Positions 33,101-43,600 of a DNA stretch of 64,000 bases are shown piece by piece. Each line of letters opens with the position of its first letter. The first letter of the stretch is position 1. The DNA is from Micractinium sp. NFX-FRZ. Taxonomy: Eukaryota; Chlorophyta; Trebouxiophyceae; Chlorellales; Chlorellaceae. The notes below the pieces were generated by a model. That model searched no databases. It worked only from the letters and a program-made list of their open reading frames with translations, and was not told where the DNA came from. The position numbers and the translations under genes are program-made. The stretch is from assembly GCA_029339195.1 (NCBI GenBank), contig JAPTJF010000075.1:64185-128184 (forward strand), written 5' to 3'.

Positions 33101-35250
33101 GCCCAGGCTCACCGCGCGGTGTACTCAAACAGGTGCAGCGTGGTGGGCGCGCCCAGCACGCTGGACTGCAGCACCACGGGGGAGAAGAAGCCGTGCACGG
33201 TGGAGGCGGCCAGCACGCCCTCGTCGGCGTTGCCGATGCCGTCCTGCACGATGCACACCGCCACCTCCGTCCAGTCCACGCCGCGCCGCCCGTCCTTGGC
33301 AATGAACTGGTCGTACATCACCTCCAGGTTCTGCAGGAGGGGGGTGAGGTGAGGTGGCACAGCAGGCACAGCACACTGCATCAGCAGGCATGGCGCAGCA
33401 GGAGGGCAGCAGGGCGCGAGCGTTGGCAGCTGCCAGCCGCACATCAGCCTGCCCCTGCCATCCCTGCCGCCGCACTCCCCACGCCAGCTGCCTGCGCTGT
33501 CTGCATTATGTTGCAGATGCCCACTGGCAGCTTGAGCAACCTCCCATGCCTGCCCCCATGCTCCCAACAACCGCCCATGACTGGACTAGCCACAAGTGGA
33601 GGACTCACGTCGCAGATGCCGACCAGCGTCTTGCGCAGCTCATCGTAGTCCTCGTTGTAGAGGGTGACGCAGATGAACAGCTTGATCTTGCGGTCCATGC
33701 GCTGCAGGCGCAGCGTGTAGCCGTCGATGCCAAAGTCGCGCGCATCCTGCAGGGGCGAGGACAACAGACGTAGCAGGTGGGAGAGGGCGCAGTTAGGAAG
33801 CAGGTTGAATGGCGAGGGGCAGGCGAGGTTGGGCACAGGCGGGCAGAAAGCGCAGCACACTACCAGGCCTACAGCAGACCCTGCCCCCCACATCCAACCT
33901 CAAATCCCAACCCAGTGGGCAGCCAAGCGCAAGTGTGATGTGCTGCACACCTCTGTGACCACAGGCGTGTAGCGGCAGTGCGTGAACTCCATGGGGTCGG
34001 TGACCTGCACATCGTCCCACTCGTCACGGTACACCTCGTTGGGCACGGGGTAGTACACCTGCCAGGAAGAAGGGCAGGGAGGGAAGCAGAAGCAAGGATA
34101 AACAAATCTGAGCTGGGAGCACACCGGCAGTGCGGGCAGGAGGTGAGCAAGGTGGTGCAGTTGGCGGGGTGATGGAGCTGGCAGCGGGGGCAGAGGCGGC
34201 AACAGCACAGCATGCGCTGAGCAGCGGCAGCAGAAGGAAGCATAAATTTGAGCGATAGGCACATGCAGAGCACCAAGTTTTGTTTGTGAAGGTGGTTGGC
34301 GGGGAGCGGCAAGGAGCGGTGCAAGCAGCGGCGCACGCACGGGGTGACCATGGCGAGGAGACGGGCATAACACACGCACATGGCACGCACAAGCAAGCAG
34401 TGCACAGCACAGCGCTAATCATGCCGTGCTCCTGCCCAAGTAAAGCCAGCACCCAGCGTCCGCATGGGCATTGGAAACGCACGAGCATGCCGCCAGCGCA
34501 GCCACATCAGCACGCCCCATGCACTCTAAAATGCGAGCCAGCATCCAGCACCCATCAAGCACCCACAAACCTGCGTGTCTGCGCGCAGCAGCTTGAAGTC
34601 GTTGTAATACTCGCGCACGTTGCGCTGCATGCTGCCCGCCACCTGGTGCTGCCCCGTCATATACTTTTCGTATGTCGACGGCATCCAGTCGGCGTCATTG
34701 CCCAGCTGGCTCTTCAGCCCCTGCAGCCGCTTGTCCAGCTCCGCATAGTAGTCGTCAATCGGCTTCTCCACCGTGATGTCGTCGTTGATGACGAAAATCT
34801 CCTGCAGGGGGGAATGACACGTGGGTGCTGATGCTGTGCGCGCCCGCCTGCATCCAGCATGAGCGTCGCTGCCCAACCGCCCGCCGCCGCCGCCGCCCCC
34901 AGCTGCCCTCTCGAAGAAGGCGCGCACCGCCAACGGCGGCCACTCACCTCCATCTCAACATCTGCAGGGTGGCACAAGCAGGGTGGGAAGGTCAGGGAGC
35001 GCCTAATTGGGGCGGGCAGCGAGATGCAGGGGGAGCAGATGCACAACGGGTGGGGCCTGCGACTAAGCCCTCCTGCCCGGCCCAGACCGTTCTCGTGGTC
35101 TCCCTGATCGCAGGAATAGGGACCGCTATGGCCCCAGGCCCCAAGCCCCCGCGCGAACTCCTGCCCCAAAGCGCGGCGCCGCCGCTGCTCACCTTTCAGC
35201 GTCTGCACATACTCGGTGCCCTTCAACTCAGCTCCCGGAGCGGCAGCCAT
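27182..35250 (-). CDS. CHS: Chitin synthase (GT2 family, fungal-type)
   Basis: Polymerises UDP-GlcNAc into chitin at the plasma membrane. It has 1034 aa in 21 exons: 35250-35193, 34961-34948, 34801-34571, 34058-33951, 33746-33609, 33330-33113, 32833-32679, 32517-32279, 31950-31831, 31635-31397, 31181-31055, 30819-30713, 30481-30289, 30026-29916, 29721-29605, 29337-29152, 28949-28848, 28668-28531, 28122-27982, 27759-27498, 27282-27182. Catalytic motifs are intact: LFICVTLYNED, HCWYFDAFCYLL...LFDAGT (near 285-308), LPGAFCAFRW, AEDR at 414-417, QRRRW at 455-459, and SWGTK at 660-664. After QRRRW come several membrane spans (residues about 480-650), then two more near 730-750 and 895-930, and a Ser/Arg-rich cytoplasmic tail. 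No myosin or chitinase domain is fused. Exon 2 is only 14 nt. All phases agree, so I treat it as a functional gene. It is next to two LysM genes on the same strand. Confidence 0.96.
28141..28402 (-). repeat. 60-bp direct repeat pair in CHS intron 18
   Basis: 28141-28200 and 28343-28402 are identical but for about one base, about 200 bp apart, both inside intron 18. The near-identity suggests a recent duplication or gene conversion. Confidence 0.9.
30545..30618 (-). repeat. Three-copy 24-bp tandem repeat in CHS intron 12
   Basis: Three consecutive units of GGGCGGGAGGGAACCATT plus six variable bases, near the 5' third of intron 12 (minus-strand sense). It is a minisatellite with no visible function. 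Confidence 0.9.
32130..32242 (-). repeat. Imperfect direct repeat in CHS intron 8
   Basis: Two copies of a unit of about 34 bp (cores CACTGCAAC and TTGCACCAGG.TGCCCATCAT) are spaced about 70 bp apart inside intron 8. Confidence 0.7.
34948..34961 (-). other. CHS: 14-nt microexon of chitin synthase
   Basis: Exon 2 of CHS is 14 nt (ATGTTGAGATGGAG), flanked by CTGCAG and GTGAGTG. It is needed to join exon 1 (phase 1) to exon 3 (phase 0); skipping it would shift the frame. Confidence 0.75.
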
Positions 35251-36640
35251 GGCTGCCGGCGCCCCGCCGCGGCTGCAGAAGGCCGGCTCCCCGCTGGCGG
35301 GCAGCGAGTTAGTTGCCGGTGTTCTGCGGCAACTGGCCAACGCCCCGCAGACTCTAACACGTCCGAAGCCGAGGCAGAATGAGTGCGGGATCGGTGGATG
35401 GCAGCCACATGCGTTGCATCAGGTGCCGCCGCCGCCAGGTAGACGGCGTCACCCTCTTTCCCCTCCTACCCGCCGGCGCTGAGAAGTCCCTCCTCCTTCC
35501 CCAAACCCTCTTACAAAAGCAATACCAGCCAGCCAGCAGCCCATGGGTCCTTGCAGAGCCTTCCCCAGCTGCGATTGTGACGGTGGCCAGGCTTTGGCGG
35601 TGCCGCCTGCCGCCAACAGGCGCTACCAGCCCGCCGCCGCCGCTGCTGACGCTTGGGGCTGTGAGAGCGGCGTCTGTGTTTGGGTGCACTGGCCCTATTG
35701 CTTGCATCCAGATTTTCAGCCCTGTTGTGCTGCATGGTCCGGCCCTCTCCCCCCCCTGCACTTGTCAGTTGGCGCTACGCCTGGGCGACGGTCATCTGCT
35801 GGGGTCACTAAGGTATCGCAGCAGGGCAAGCCAGATCCAGCCTCTGGGCTTACAATATGCCTCGGTCTGATGTGTGCCAGACACACAAGTTCGGGTCACA
35901 ACATGTTAAACACAATGAGTTGGCAAAGGCAGCAGTTTCACAGCCAGCCAACAACCTTGGAAAGGCAACCAATTGATCTCCAGCTGACCAATACCCACCC
36001 TGGGCCTGACGCATTCCCAGCTGTGGTGCTTGGTGCAGCAGTGGGGCTGCTGCCTGCCTCCTGGATCACACAACCCTTGAGCTTGTTCATGCGTTGGCGT
36101 TACACGGGCGCGCTGTGCGCCGCCGCCGGCTGGGCACCCAGCCGGCCGGCGGGCGCCAGCAAGCGTTGTGTGCGTTTAGTGGCTTGCAGAAACAGTCCTG
36201 AACAGATAAATGATTACGTCAATCTTCTGGTCCTCAGCCGGGCGGCACCGCCACAGGTGGGGGGGCAGCCCTGCCAGCCTGTGCGCCCTGGGCGGGACTG
36301 TGCAGCAGCAACTACAGGGGAAGCCAGGCCCGCAGTAATGCGGCGGGCCTCAACCGCTACTGGGGGGAAGAGAGGAGTTTTTTTTGCAAGCAAGGGTCGT
36401 GTGCGGGAGAGGGTGGGAAGGAAAGAATGTGTGCGCCCGCGCGTGGGGCGCAAGCGGGGTGGATGCATGAAAGAGACTGTTGGGGGGCGGGGGCGGTGGC
36501 TTGGGTGGCGCAGCCACTCTGCCGCCCACCCCGCCAACAGTTTGTGACCATTGTGGCTAGTGTTTGGTGGCGACGTGGCGCGCGACTACGGCGCGCAGGG
36601 CCGCCAGCTGCCCAGCCTGCCTGGTGCCTCAGCAGCCGCC
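35251..36640. other. Intergenic: CHS promoter and LysM-1 3' UTR
   Basis: 1.4 kb between two minus-strand genes. TTACA (TGTAA on the minus strand) occurs at 36100-36104 and 35850-35854, both rather far from the LysM-1 stop. An open frame on the plus strand (35543-36547) has no motif or splice support and I reject it. Confidence 0.5.
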
Positions 36641-39600
36641 TCAGAAGAGGACAGCCAGGGCGCCGGCCAGGGCCAGCACGGCCAGCAGGGCGCTGGATGC
36701 CAGGCCGGCGGCGCTGGAGGGGGCGGGGGCGGGGGCCGGGACCTCGGGCTGCTCCTCAGGCTTCTCCTCAGCCGGGGGTTCGGCGGGGGGCAGGGCGGGG
36801 GTCTCGGCAGGGGGCTCAGCAGCTGGTCCCTCAGCAGGCTCCTCGGCGGGTGCCGGGGCCACGAGGTCGGGGCTGGGGACGGCAGGTGGCTCCTCGGTGG
36901 GGGGAGGGGAGGGGGGCATTGGCGGGGACGGCGGGGGGCTGCAGGGGGCACATAGAGGGGAGGGAGGGGAGAGGTTCATGGCGTGGCGCAGGTGCACCCG
37001 CAGGCGGCTGGCCGGGCAGGCAGGCAGGCAGAGGAGTGGGGTGCGGCAGCCCCAGCGGTATGCCAGGGTGTCCACCCGTGGGTGAATTTACCCGGTTCAA
37101 GGCGGCGGCGAAAGCAGGATTATCGGAGGAAGAACTGTAAGGTGTGCCACCAGCGGGCATGGCACGCGCGGCTTGGGAGGTGGTGGGCAGGCACACAGGG
37201 GCACAAGGGCAGCGGCAGGACGCTGGCAGGGCCGCGCCGCAAGACCGATCTGCCCGGGGGGGAATTTGGGGCCCGGCCCTCGAGGGCAGGCCTGGCCGCT
37301 GTCTCCCCCCGGTTGTGTGCTGCCTGCTGCCAGTGCTCTGCCTGCTGTGTGCTGCCTGCTCCCATTATGCTGCCTGTGCTCTGCCTGCTGTGTGCTGCCC
37401 TGGCGGGCGCACCTGGGGGGGCTGGGTGGGGGCGAGACGCCGGTCACAATCTCGGGGTTGGGGCAGTCGTTGGCGGTGCTGCGCGCCAGGAACGGGAGGG
37501 GGCGGAGTGGGGCGCGTCAGCAACCAAGGAGCACACAAAGGGCAAGCACGGCAGGCCAGAGGCAGCCCGGCCCGCAGCCCTGTGGCTGCCCTCTGGTGTC
37601 CCGGCAGGGGGCCAGGGGGGCAACAGGGTCAGTGCGGTGGGCCCATGAGGGGCTTCCCCATTCAGAGGCCCAGCTAGGCAACACCCCCCGAGGAGGCCCA
37701 GCACAGAAGGCAGGGCAGCACTCACGCAGGTGGGAGGATGATCTGGGTGTTGGGTGACAGCACGCCCTCGGCCAGCGCCGGGTTGCTGAGGGTCAGCTCG
37801 GCGGTGGTGGTCTGGAACTGCCGGGCGCAGGGCGGGCGCGGGGTGGGGGCGAAGGAGTGGAAGGGGTGAGAGGCCAGATGCAGTGCAGCATGTGCAGACC
37901 GGCTTGCATGGAGCGAGCGGGGTGAGGTCACCCCTGTGGGCTACCAGCGGGCAGTTCAGGCCAGGCCCTGGCACCAACCAAATGTGCCTACCAACTGTGT
38001 GGACCTGCCGCAGCAACAGGCACAGGCAGGGTGCAGGGCAGGGCAGGCCCTCTCACCATGGCGGCGATGCTGGACAGGCTGTCGTCGGGCTTCACAACGT
38101 AGCCCTTGCAGCCAGAGGGCTTCGGCACCTCAACGCCTGCACAGCTCAGGGAATGTGGGGGGCGGCAGGTTGCGGGGGTCAGCAGTGGGGAGGGGTGGCG
38201 GACATGCGGGCAGAGTGGCTGCAGGGCAGCGCAGGCCTCGCTGCTGCCCCACCAACCACTGTTGCCCCAACCCATCACAACAGGCCCCCGCCCTGTCGGC
38301 CGCCGCCCGCCGACACACTCACCAGCGCCGCAGGTGGCCGCGGGGAAGGGCGGCAGCTTGATGCGCTGGCCGGGCTGCAGGATGGTGGAGCCGTCGGTGG
38401 CGCCGCCAACCTCGGCATTGGCGGCCTGCACCTCTGTGAGCGGGAGGGAGAAGGCGGTGGCGATGGCTGCCAGCGAGTCGCCGCCCTGGGCCACGTAGAC
38501 GCGGCAGGACTGGGTGTTTCCGGGGGTGGGGCACTCGGCGCCCCAGGGGGGCAGCTTGACAAACGAGTTGACGGGGAGGGCGGAGGGGTTGACGCCCGGG
38601 TTGGCGCCCTCCACGTCAGAGCGGGGCAGGGAGAAGTAGGTGGCAATCGTCTCCATCGTGTCGCCCTGCTGCACGGCGTAGAACTTGCAGGCCTGGTTGC
38701 CGCCTGCGCGCAGGGGCGGGGTGGGGAAGGATGGGTGAAGTGGGGTGGGGCGGGGCGGGCAGCGTGGGACGACTGGCTGGGTGAGGCTGGGATAAGCGCG
38801 CGACGGAGGCTGGGCGGGGGGGGGGGGCGCAGCACAGCGCAGCATGGCTCCGCCCTGCTGCAAAAGGGGCACTGCTGGCTGGCCAAGGATGCACCACACG
38901 CACACTCCCTGCCAGCCTGCCACGGCGCACCCGCCCCCTGCCCCGCCTGGCGCGCGCACGCACCCGCATCCTGCACCAAGGCGCACTGCTCCACCCAGCC
39001 GGGCAGGCAGATCTTTTGGCTGGGGATGAGGAAGCTGGTGCCGGGCACGTAGCCGCGGATGCAGGTGACCAGGGCATCTTCAAGCTGCTCTGCAGCAGGG
39101 ACAGGCAGGCAAGCGGGCAGGCAGGGGCGGGGGTGAGCAGCTGGCAAGCTGCGACCTGTGTGCATGCGCTGCATTGCGTGCAGGCAGGCCGCCGAATGGC
39201 AAGCACTTGCCGAACGCATGGTTAAGCGAAGCGAGGAAAACAGTGCGGCGTCTCTGGCAAACAGTGGATTGCTGCATGCTTGCTGGTACGGCTGCGTGCG
39301 GCACCCCTTTGGGGGGGTGCGGCGTAGCGCGGCGGCATGCGGCGGTGCAGCACTGGCACGTGCGTCGCTCACTGGGGGTCACTCCAAACTTGTCGGCGAT
39401 GATGTTGACGGTGTCATTTGGCACAACAACATATGTCTGGCACACTGCGGAGGACAACGAAAGGCGGGGGTTGCGGGCGCGTGAGAGGGACGCCAGGGGC
39501 GGCAGGTGGGGGCGTAGCGCCCGCCGCCGCTGCCGCCACTTGAGGGAGCTTCGGTGCCCAGTGCGCCCCCGCCTGGTACCATCCCCACCCGATAGGGACG

Positions 39601-39782
39601 ATCAATCTAAGCAGGGGCGGGCTGGCTGCGGGCGAGGAGGTGCGAGGGGATCTTCCAAATGCCGACAGGTAGTTGCCTCAATGCTACCAAACCCCCAGGC
39701 GCTGGTGCTCACCAGGTCCCGCTCCCGCCACGGCACTGACGCCGAGCACAAGAGCCAGAAGCAGGGCTGCAGCGCGCTGCAT
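36641..39782 (-). CDS. Secreted four-LysM protein, probable GPI anchor (LysM-1)
   Basis: 394 aa in eight exons: 39782-39713, 39444-39373, 39089-38964, 38703-38323, 38136-38057, 37817-37726, 37478-37413, 36938-36641. A signal peptide (MQRAAALLLALVLGVSAVAG) is followed by four LysM units. Their first strands read CQTYVVVPNDTVNIIADKFG (25-44), CKFYAVQQGDTMETIATYF, CRVYVAQGGDSLAAIATAF and CKGYVVKPDDSLSSIAAM. The first unit ends in CLPGW with extra Cys, as in the other two LysM genes here. A PPSPP-rich, Glu/Pro-rich linker follows. The last residues (SSAAGLASSALLAVLALAGA...LF) end hydrophobic with no charged tail, as GPI signals do. LysM folds bind GlcNAc-containing glycans, so it is predicted to coat or sense a chitin-like wall polymer. 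It has no catalytic domain. Confidence 0.9.
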
Positions 39783-40073
39783 GGTGGGTAGCGCGTTTAA
39801 AGTGCAGCACGGCTGTTTGGCCACCTCCTGCACGCGGAAGGGCGGGCAATCGATGCTCAGAGCACAGCTACAAGCTACCGAGCACGAAAGGCGACGCCTT
39901 TGGACCGCCGGGGCTGCCCGCATGGAACGCCGCGCACCTTTGGCCTGCTCCTGCCGCCCGGATGCCCCTGTGCCGCGTATCCAGCTGCTGCACAATAACG
40001 GCAGGGCGCGGGGCGGGTGGCGTGTTGAAGGCGGCGACCGATGGCACCACGCGGTTTGAGCTGGGTCCTTTCT

Positions 40074-40095
40074 TTGCTGATGCTGACATCAGCAA
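40074..40095. promoter_or_regulatory. 9-bp inverted repeat upstream of LysM-1
   Basis: TTGCTGATG and CATCAGCAA form a perfect palindrome around CTGA, about 290 bp upstream of the LysM-1 start. It contains TGACATCA, close to a bZIP-type site. Binding is speculative. Confidence 0.35.
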
Positions 40096-40386
40096 GATCC
40101 AGCCAGTTGCCAAGGCAGTTAGCCAATGACCATAGCCATTACCACCCCGCGTCCTCTGTCAAACTCTTTCAGAGTGTAAGATAACAACTACAGCAGGCAA
40201 GAAGTCCTGGCCCATGTTTTGACAAACTTGCCGGTACCGCTCTGGAGGGTACAAGCGGGGGCAGCAGCCGCTTCTGCTCAGGTGGGGGCCCTCCCCCTTT
40301 GGCCCCATCCTCCATCGACCGTTCCTTTCTCCTCGGTTCGGCGGGGCTCACAGCCCAAAAGCAGGCCCCTTGTGGATTGGACTGAA

Positions 40387-40391
40387 TTACA
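40387..40391 (-). terminator. Candidate TGTAA poly(A) signal, LysM-2
   Basis: TGTAA on the minus strand about 295 nt after the LysM-2 stop, in a locally A/T-rich stretch. Confidence 0.4.
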
Positions 40392-40684
40392 AAGCAAGAA
40401 ATAACAACGTTTATTGGGGCACCGCCTGTTTCGGCAGCAAGAATCGGGGGCGAGATCAATGAATGCACTAGTCTTATGGTGGTGTCAGTGCGACTAGAAG
40501 CGGGTCAGGGGGGTGCAAGGGGGGTGCACCCAACAGTCAATGCCAGGGGATACATGCAGGGGCGCATGATGGCTTCATCAGTCAATGTCATCCCCTCTGC
40601 CGCAACTCTCGCTGCTAGTGAGCGAGCGAGGAGCAGGAGGGTCAAGCAGGCAAGGGGGCGACTGTCCCACTAGCCCAGGGGCGC

Positions 40685-43600
40685 TCACAGCACCAGGGCA
40701 CCAGCCAGAAGCGCCAGCACAGCGGCCAGCAGGCTGGCGGCAGCCGTGGAGGCGCCGCTGAGGGGCGTGGGGGCGGGCGCGGGGACGGCGGGTGGGCTGC
40801 CAGCCGGGGTCGGGGCAGGGGAGGGCGCAAGGCCGGGAGCGGCACCACCCTCAGGGGCAGGGGCGGGGGCGGGGGAGGGGCCAACGTCTGGGGTGGGGGG
40901 TGCGGGGCCGCCGGCCATGCCGTTGTAGTCAAAGCTGGGGGGCAGGGTGGTGCTGCCGCCGGTGGGCACATCCACAAGGTTGCCAGCACCCACGCACTCG
41001 GGGCCAAAGGCGGGCAAATTCACATAAGTGCCGGGCCTGCAGGCAAGGGGGGAAGGGGGGAGGAAGGGGGGGGGTGAGGTGTGGGGGTGAGGGAGAGGGA
41101 GAGGGGCGGCAAGCGTGGGCGGGCAGCGGGGGCCGGCGCAGCGGAGCGCAGTGTGAGGACAGGGGCAGGCCGGGGAGTGGGGAGGCGGCAGGGGGAGCCA
41201 AGCCGGCGCTGGTGCCTCGGTGGGTGGTGGAGGTGGTGAGCGGGGGCACGGGTGCGGCAGCCCTGCTGCGTGGATGGGGCGCACATTGCTGCCCTCACAC
41301 CCCTCCCTCATCTGCCTTGCACACAACGCACACAACTCCACGCAACAAAAACATGATTGTGACAGCAGCTCCCCAGCCCCCACTCACTGCAGCAGGGTGG
41401 GGTTGGCCTTGAGGGTGGGGTTGACCGCCAGCACGGCGTTCAGGGTCGTCATGTACTGCAGCAGCGGGACGTGGTCGACACAAAGAATGAGAGCACGGGA
41501 TGAACGAGAGACTTTTGTTTCTAGATTGATGAGGGGTTGACTGCCGGTACAGCATTCAGCGCCGGTGCACGTACACATTGAACAGAGGCGGTACAGTGCC
41601 GGTGGGGTTGACTGGCAGGAAGGGTGGGGCGGGGCAGGCACAGATGCTGCAGTACACCCGGGGCCGCCCGCTGGGCACACAGTACACCCTCCCTCCCGCC
41701 AGCATCAGCAGCATCACAGTTCGTACAACTGTTGCCACCAACAACAGGGCCGACCTGCCCACCCTGCCAGCACCGTCAGACTCTGCACTGCCACCCAAAA
41801 ACTCCTGCAAGCACAGCACAACGTGCAGCAAAGGCAGCACCGGTGGCCGCCCACGCACTCACCCGCTCCGCCAGCAGCGCCAGGTTCTCGTCGTTCTTCA
41901 GCTGGGTAACGCGGCAGCTGCAGGCGCACGGCCAAACACAGGGCACCCAAGGTGAGAAAGACAAACAGAGTGGCGAGGCCGGCCAAAGAGGGGCAGGGTG
42001 TCCTTCAGATGGGTAACGTGGCAAGCGCACTGTGCTAAAGAGAAGGTGCAGAGGAGTGGCACTCGGTGGGAACGAGTGAGGAATGGGGGTGGCCTGGTGC
42101 TGAAGCACGCCATGATTGTACTGGCAGGAGGGAGGAGCACCCAGACGCCCCGCTACCTTAGCCGCCTGCTTCCCCCCGAACCGTCCCCACCATACCCTGC
42201 CCCTCGCACGGCAGCCCCACCGCACTCTCCCTCAGTGGGCATGGCAATGTCGCCTACAGAGGCACCCCTCTCCACCACAACCTGCCCACCTTCACCCGCC
42301 CTACCGTGCCGTGCACTATGTACACATTTTCCAGTGGGCAGCCCTGAGCATTCCTCAAGGCAGCTGCCCGGGTACCACGCTGCACCGTCCCTCCCACCCA
42401 CTCGTGACGGTGTTGGCGGGCAGGTCATTGGAGCAGCCCTCAACCCTCTTCAACAGGCAGCTGCCCCACGCATCCATCCGCCCATTACAACACCCCTCCC
42501 TCCCGCTCACCCCACGGTGTCGGAGGGCAGCTCAGCAGGGATGCCCTCGGCGGTGCAGTTGTCGTTCCACTTGGGCAGCTTGAGCTTGAAGTTGAGGGGG
42601 AGCACGGAGGTGGCGTTGAGGCCGTTGAGCGCCAGCGTCTCCTCCAGGTCCACCTGCAACAATGCAACGCGGAGCAGGGTGTTCGTATGAAGGTCTCTGC
42701 AACAATGCAACAGGGAGCAGGGTGTACCTACTCGAGTTCAACACTGACTGCTTGACGGGCGTCCCTGGGCGGCGGCCCCTTCGGGCTCAGGCAGCCAAGC
42801 AAGCTCACATGGCACAGTGCAGGTCTGCCTGCAGAGGCAAGCAGGCAGGCAGGCGTGCTGTGCTGTGCAGTACATATCACCAACTCCCCCCCGCGCACAC
42901 CACGCAAACACTCGCCTTGTACTTCTGGGCAATTTCGATGGCGGTGTCCTGCGCCTGCACGGTGTACACCTGGCAGGGCTTGCGGTCGTTGTCGTTGAAG
43001 TCGCGGCACGCATCCTGGTTCCTGAGGGGCGGGAGAGGCGGAGATGGAGGGGGAGCGGGCGAGGCACAAGTGGTGGGATACCCCGGGTGCGGGTTGACGC
43101 TGAGGTGGCGCCAGCAGCAGATGCCCTTGCAGGACAGACAGCAGGCGTCCAAACACGACTGCAAGCTAAGGCAGCTTGAGCTGAGGTGGCAGTCGCGTGC
43201 ACCAACGCTGCATTGCGCTGCAGGGCGCTGCCAGCCAACACCCCTGCCTGCCCCCCCCCCCCCCGGGTGTGCCTGCCTCGTCGCTGCTCACCCCCAGCCC
43301 AAGCTGCCTCTTGGGGGTCTGTATTGCAAGTTTCATTGCGGAGAAACGGACTGTAAACACAAACAAGGCAAGGCAAGAGGCTCACCAGCCGGGGATGCGC
43401 ACGTACTGGCCGGCCTGGGGCAGGGTGTAGCCGTCGTCCAGATAGTCTGCCGGAGGGGGAGCAGGGTTGGGCAAAATTCAAGGTGGGAGGGTGAAGCAGG
43501 GGACGAGCAGCAGGTTCGAGGCAGGAGTCAGGCAGGAGACACGCAGGGTCGAGGCAGGGGGGTAGGGTGAAGGCCACCGGGCGGGAAAGCAGCTCCCAAG

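Larger units (their letters stand above)
39783..40684. other. Intergenic: LysM-1 promoter and LysM-2 3' UTR
   Basis: The region carries an inverted repeat at 40074-40095 and, on the minus strand, TGTAA at 40387-40391. No gene is seen. Confidence 0.55.

Noticed and set aside
27182..35250. Chitin synthase as a recently captured chlorovirus gene
   Set aside because: Twenty in-phase introns and host-like codon use and splice sites argue against recent viral origin; phylogeny would decide.
35543..36547. 334-codon open frame on the plus strand between CHS and LysM-1
   Set aside because: No recognisable motif and mixed composition with no splice logic; long chance frames are common at this GC content.
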